Part shown: positions 62,268 to 64,000 of the stretch, piece by piece
How the letters are laid out: each line of letters opens with the position of its first letter
Position numbering within the stretch: the stretch's first letter is position 1
Source: Haloarchaeobius salinus
Lineage (GTDB): Archaea > Halobacteriota > Halobacteria > Halobacteriales > Natrialbaceae
Reading direction: 5' to 3'
Assembly: GCF_024464185.1 (NCBI RefSeq)
Contig: NZ_JANHAU010000001.1
Location: 1,200,420 to 1,264,419, forward strand
DNA length: 64,000 nt
Made by a program: the position numbers and the translations under genes
The notes under the pieces: model-generated
Databases searched by the model: none
Told to the model about the DNA's origin: nothing
The model's input: only the letters and a program-made list of their open reading frames with translations

Positions 62268-63458
62268 ATGCAGGCGGTCGTCGTCGCCGCCGGCGAGGGC
62301 ACCCGGATGCGACCGCTGACCGCGAACCGCCCGAAGCCGACGCTCCCCGTCGCTGGGACGCCACTCGTCGAGCGTGTGCTGGACGCCGCCGCGCCGTACG
62401 TCGACGGCTACGTCCTCGTCGTCGGCTACCGCGACGAGGTCATCCGCGACCTCGTCGGCCACGAGTACCGTGGCCTACCGGTCGAGTACGTCGAGCAGAC
62501 CGAACAGCTCGGGACCGCACACGCCGTCGGTCGAGCCGCGGACGCCGTCGACGGTCGCTTCCTCGTGCTGAACGGCGACGTCGTCGTCACCGACGAGCTG
62601 GTGGCCGGGCTGGTCGACGCCGGTGGGACGGCCGTCGCGACGAAGCCCGTTCCCGACCCCTCGAACTACGGCGTCGTCAGCCACGACGATGGACGGCTCA
62701 CCGAGCTGGTCGAGAAGCCCGAGGACCCGCCGTCGAACCTGGCGAACCTGGGGCTCTACGCGTTCGAGGAGTCCGTCTTCGACGCCATCGACCGTACAGA
62801 GTTGAGTGAGCGCGGCGAGTACGAGATCACGGACTCCATCGGCCACCTGCTCGAGGATGGGGAACACGTCTCGGTTGTGGAGTACGACGGGCCCTGGTTG
62901 GACGTCGGCCGCCCCTGGGAGCTCCTGTCTGCGACGGAGACGCTGCTGGAGGGGCTAGAGGGTCGCGTCAAGGGTGACGTCGAGGACGGTGCGACGCTGT
63001 CGGGCGCGGTCGTCGTCGAGGAGGGGGCTCGCGTCCGTGATGGAGCGTACATCGAGGGCCCAGTGGTGGTGCAGTCTGGCGCTGACGTCGGCCCGAACTG
63101 CTTCGTCCGTGGTGCGACGGTGATCGGGCCGGACGTTCGAGTTGGGAATGCGGTCGAGGTGAAGAACTCAGTGTTGATGAATGGGACGAACGTGGCACAC
63201 CACGCGTACGTCGGCGACTCGGTGTTGGGTCGCGACGTGAACTTCGGGGCCGGGACGAAGGTTGCCAATTTGCGCCACGACGACGAGAACGTCCGGATGA
63301 CCGTGAAGGGCGAGCGGGTCGATACCGGACGGCGGAAGTTCGGCGTCGTGTGCGGCGACGAGGCGAAGACCGGTATCAACTCGAGTTTGAATGCCGGTGT
63401 CGTGTTGGGAGCGGGGGCGACGAGTGAGCCCGGCGAGGCGGTCATGCGTGACCGGTGA
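62268..63458 (+). CDS. Bifunctional sugar-1-P nucleotidyltransferase/acetyltransferase (GlmU-like)
   Basis: 396 residues. N-terminal nucleotidyltransferase (VVVAAGEGTRMRPLTANRPKPTLPVAGTPLVERVLDAA, LVLNGDVVV, VEKPEDPPSNLANLGLYAF, PWLDVGRPWELL) and a C-terminal left-handed beta-helix (VVVEEGARVRDGAYIEGPVVVQSGADVGPNC, GNAVEVKNSVLMNGTNVAHHAYVGDSVLG). Such enzymes make UDP-GlcNAc or dTDP/UDP-sugars in archaea. It starts one base after aglF stops. From ~62.8 kb its codon use shifts to more T/A-ending codons. Confidence 0.88.
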   Translation: MQAVVVAAGEGTRMRPLTANRPKPTLPVAGTPLVERVLDAAAPYVDGYVLVVGYRDEVIRDLVGHEYRGLPVEYVEQTEQLGTAHAVGRAADAVDGRFLVLNGDVVVTDELVAGLVDAGGTAVATKPVPDPSNYGVVSHDDGRLTELVEKPEDPPSNLANLGLYAFEESVFDAIDRTELSERGEYEITDSIGHLLEDGEHVSVVEYDGPWLDVGRPWELLSATETLLEGLEGRVKGDVEDGATLSGAVVVEEGARVRDGAYIEGPVVVQSGADVGPNCFVRGATVIGPDVRVGNAVEVKNSVLMNGTNVAHHAYVGDSVLGRDVNFGAGTKVANLRHDDENVRMTVKGERVDTGRRKFGVVCGDEAKTGINSSLNAGVVLGAGATSEPGEAVMRDR

Positions 63459-63554
63459 ATCGACCACCGGCTCAGCCGACCGTGCACCTCGTGACGGGCC
63501 ACGGGCCCGACGCACAAAGGAAAACTTGATACCCGCACACTGGCCACGTCCGCT

Positions 63555-64000
63555 ATGAGAATCGGCATCATCGGCGGCGCGGGCCACGTTGGGCTTCCCA
63601 TGGGTATCGTGCTCGCCGACGCGGGCTTTTCGGTGACGCTCATCGACACGGACGAGGAGCGTTTGCGAACCGTGGAGGACGGCGAACTCCCGTTCAGTGA
63701 ACCCGGAGGTGAACCCCTTCTGGAGTCGGCACTCGAGGCCGACCGTCTCGACACCACGGCCGACATCGGGGCGACGGCGGACTGCGACGTCGTCTTCATC
63801 GTCATCGGGACGCCAATCGACGAGCACCACAACCCCCAGATGGACGTGCTCCTGGGAGTCGTCGACGAGGTCATCGACCACATCGAGGAGGACACGCTGC
63901 TCGTGTTCCGTTCGACCATCTACCCCGGGACGACGAACATCGTCTGCGACCGGCTCGAGGACGCGGGCCACGAGGTCGGCGAGGACGTCTATGTCACCTT
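63555..64000 (+). CDS. Nucleotide-sugar dehydrogenase, 5' part (cut by window edge)
   Basis: First 148 codons. MRIGIIGGAGHVGLPMGIVLADAGFSVTLIDTDEERL is an NAD-binding Rossmann motif, IGATADCDVVFIVIGTPIDEHHNPQMDVL the UDP-sugar dehydrogenase loop, and TLLVFRSTIYPGTTNIV the next conserved block. The G-GAGHVGLP variant resembles UDP-ManNAc dehydrogenases (WecC/CapL type) more than AglM. Continues the glycan cluster. A TTGATACCC box lies upstream of the ATG. Confidence 0.85.
   Translation, partial: MRIGIIGGAGHVGLPMGIVLADAGFSVTLIDTDEERLRTVEDGELPFSEPGGEPLLESALEADRLDTTADIGATADCDVVFIVIGTPIDEHHNPQMDVLLGVVDEVIDHIEEDTLLVFRSTIYPGTTNIVCDRLEDAGHEVGEDVYVT

Overview
The window is a G+C-rich chromosomal segment of a haloarchaeon (class Halobacteria). 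The proteins are strongly acidic. Most genes have a TATA-like box about 25-30 nt upstream of the start codon and no Shine-Dalgarno sequence, the leaderless pattern of haloarchaea. Marker families agree: LSm next to ribosomal protein L37e, an MBF1-like regulator, a TbsP-type regulator, halocyanin-like cupredoxins, Tat lipoproteins, and AglJ/AglF/AglM N-glycosylation enzymes. I cannot fix the genus. I see no insertion sequence, prophage or CRISPR array; it reads as ordinary chromosome. All family assignments come from reading the translated sequence and none was checked against a database.

Layout. 1-5.8 kb: 5' part of a Dna2-like nuclease/helicase, small haloarchaeal proteins, a zinc metalloprotease, an M42 aminopeptidase and the LSm-L37e pair. 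5.9-13.6 kb: purF, an acetyltransferase, a DUF420 membrane protein, a double halocyanin, a large pilin-like PA14-PKD-PA14 surface protein, tRNA-Leu(GAG), MBF1 and glyA. 13.7-18.1 kb: a CHAT (caspase-like) protein, TbsP, a candidate structured RNA, amphi-Trp and PadR proteins. 18-31 kb: transporters, a class III aminotransferase, cysE behind a Cys-containing micro-ORF, an acyl-CoA dehydrogenase, an alanyl-tRNA editing enzyme and a large RecJ/Cdc45-like protein. 31-36.7 kb: a histidine kinase carrying an in-frame repeat expansion, a membrane-channel-like protein, OsmC and a Rieske protein. 36.8-47.8 kb: branched-chain amino acid biosynthesis (leuB; leuA, then ilvB-ilvN-ilvC-small ORF-leuC-leuD). 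48.5-52.8 kb: nosL-nosD-nosF-nosY copper-maturation operon without nosZ. 53-60.4 kb: small enzymes, UDP-glucose dehydrogenase, an NhaC antiporter and a degenerate JAMM-like protein. 60.4-64 kb: the aglJ / aglF / glmU-like / nucleotide-sugar dehydrogenase cluster for protein glycosylation.

How the genes work together. leuA feeds the leucine and/or isoleucine branch, IlvBN and IlvC make the dihydroxy-acid precursors, and LeuCD and LeuB complete leucine synthesis. Junctions inside ilvB-leuD are overlapping or nearly so, implying one translationally coupled transcript. NosLDFY would deliver copper to a periplasmic cuproenzyme encoded elsewhere. AglF, AglM and the GlmU-like enzyme make nucleotide-activated sugars, and AglJ starts the lipid-linked glycan.

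Most notable observation: ilvB is preceded by a leaderless 28-codon ORF ending in a run of Val/Ile/Leu codons whose stop codon sits in the loop of an 8-bp perfect hairpin. This is the layout of bacterial leader-peptide attenuators. cysE has an analogous micro-ORF with a Cys-Arg-Cys motif just before a hairpin, its stop overlapping the cysE start. If real, these would be amino-acid-responsive leader peptides in an archaeon. Other points of interest are an out-of-frame start of leuA, an N-box repeat expansion in a kinase, and a RecJ-like protein lacking the DHH residues.
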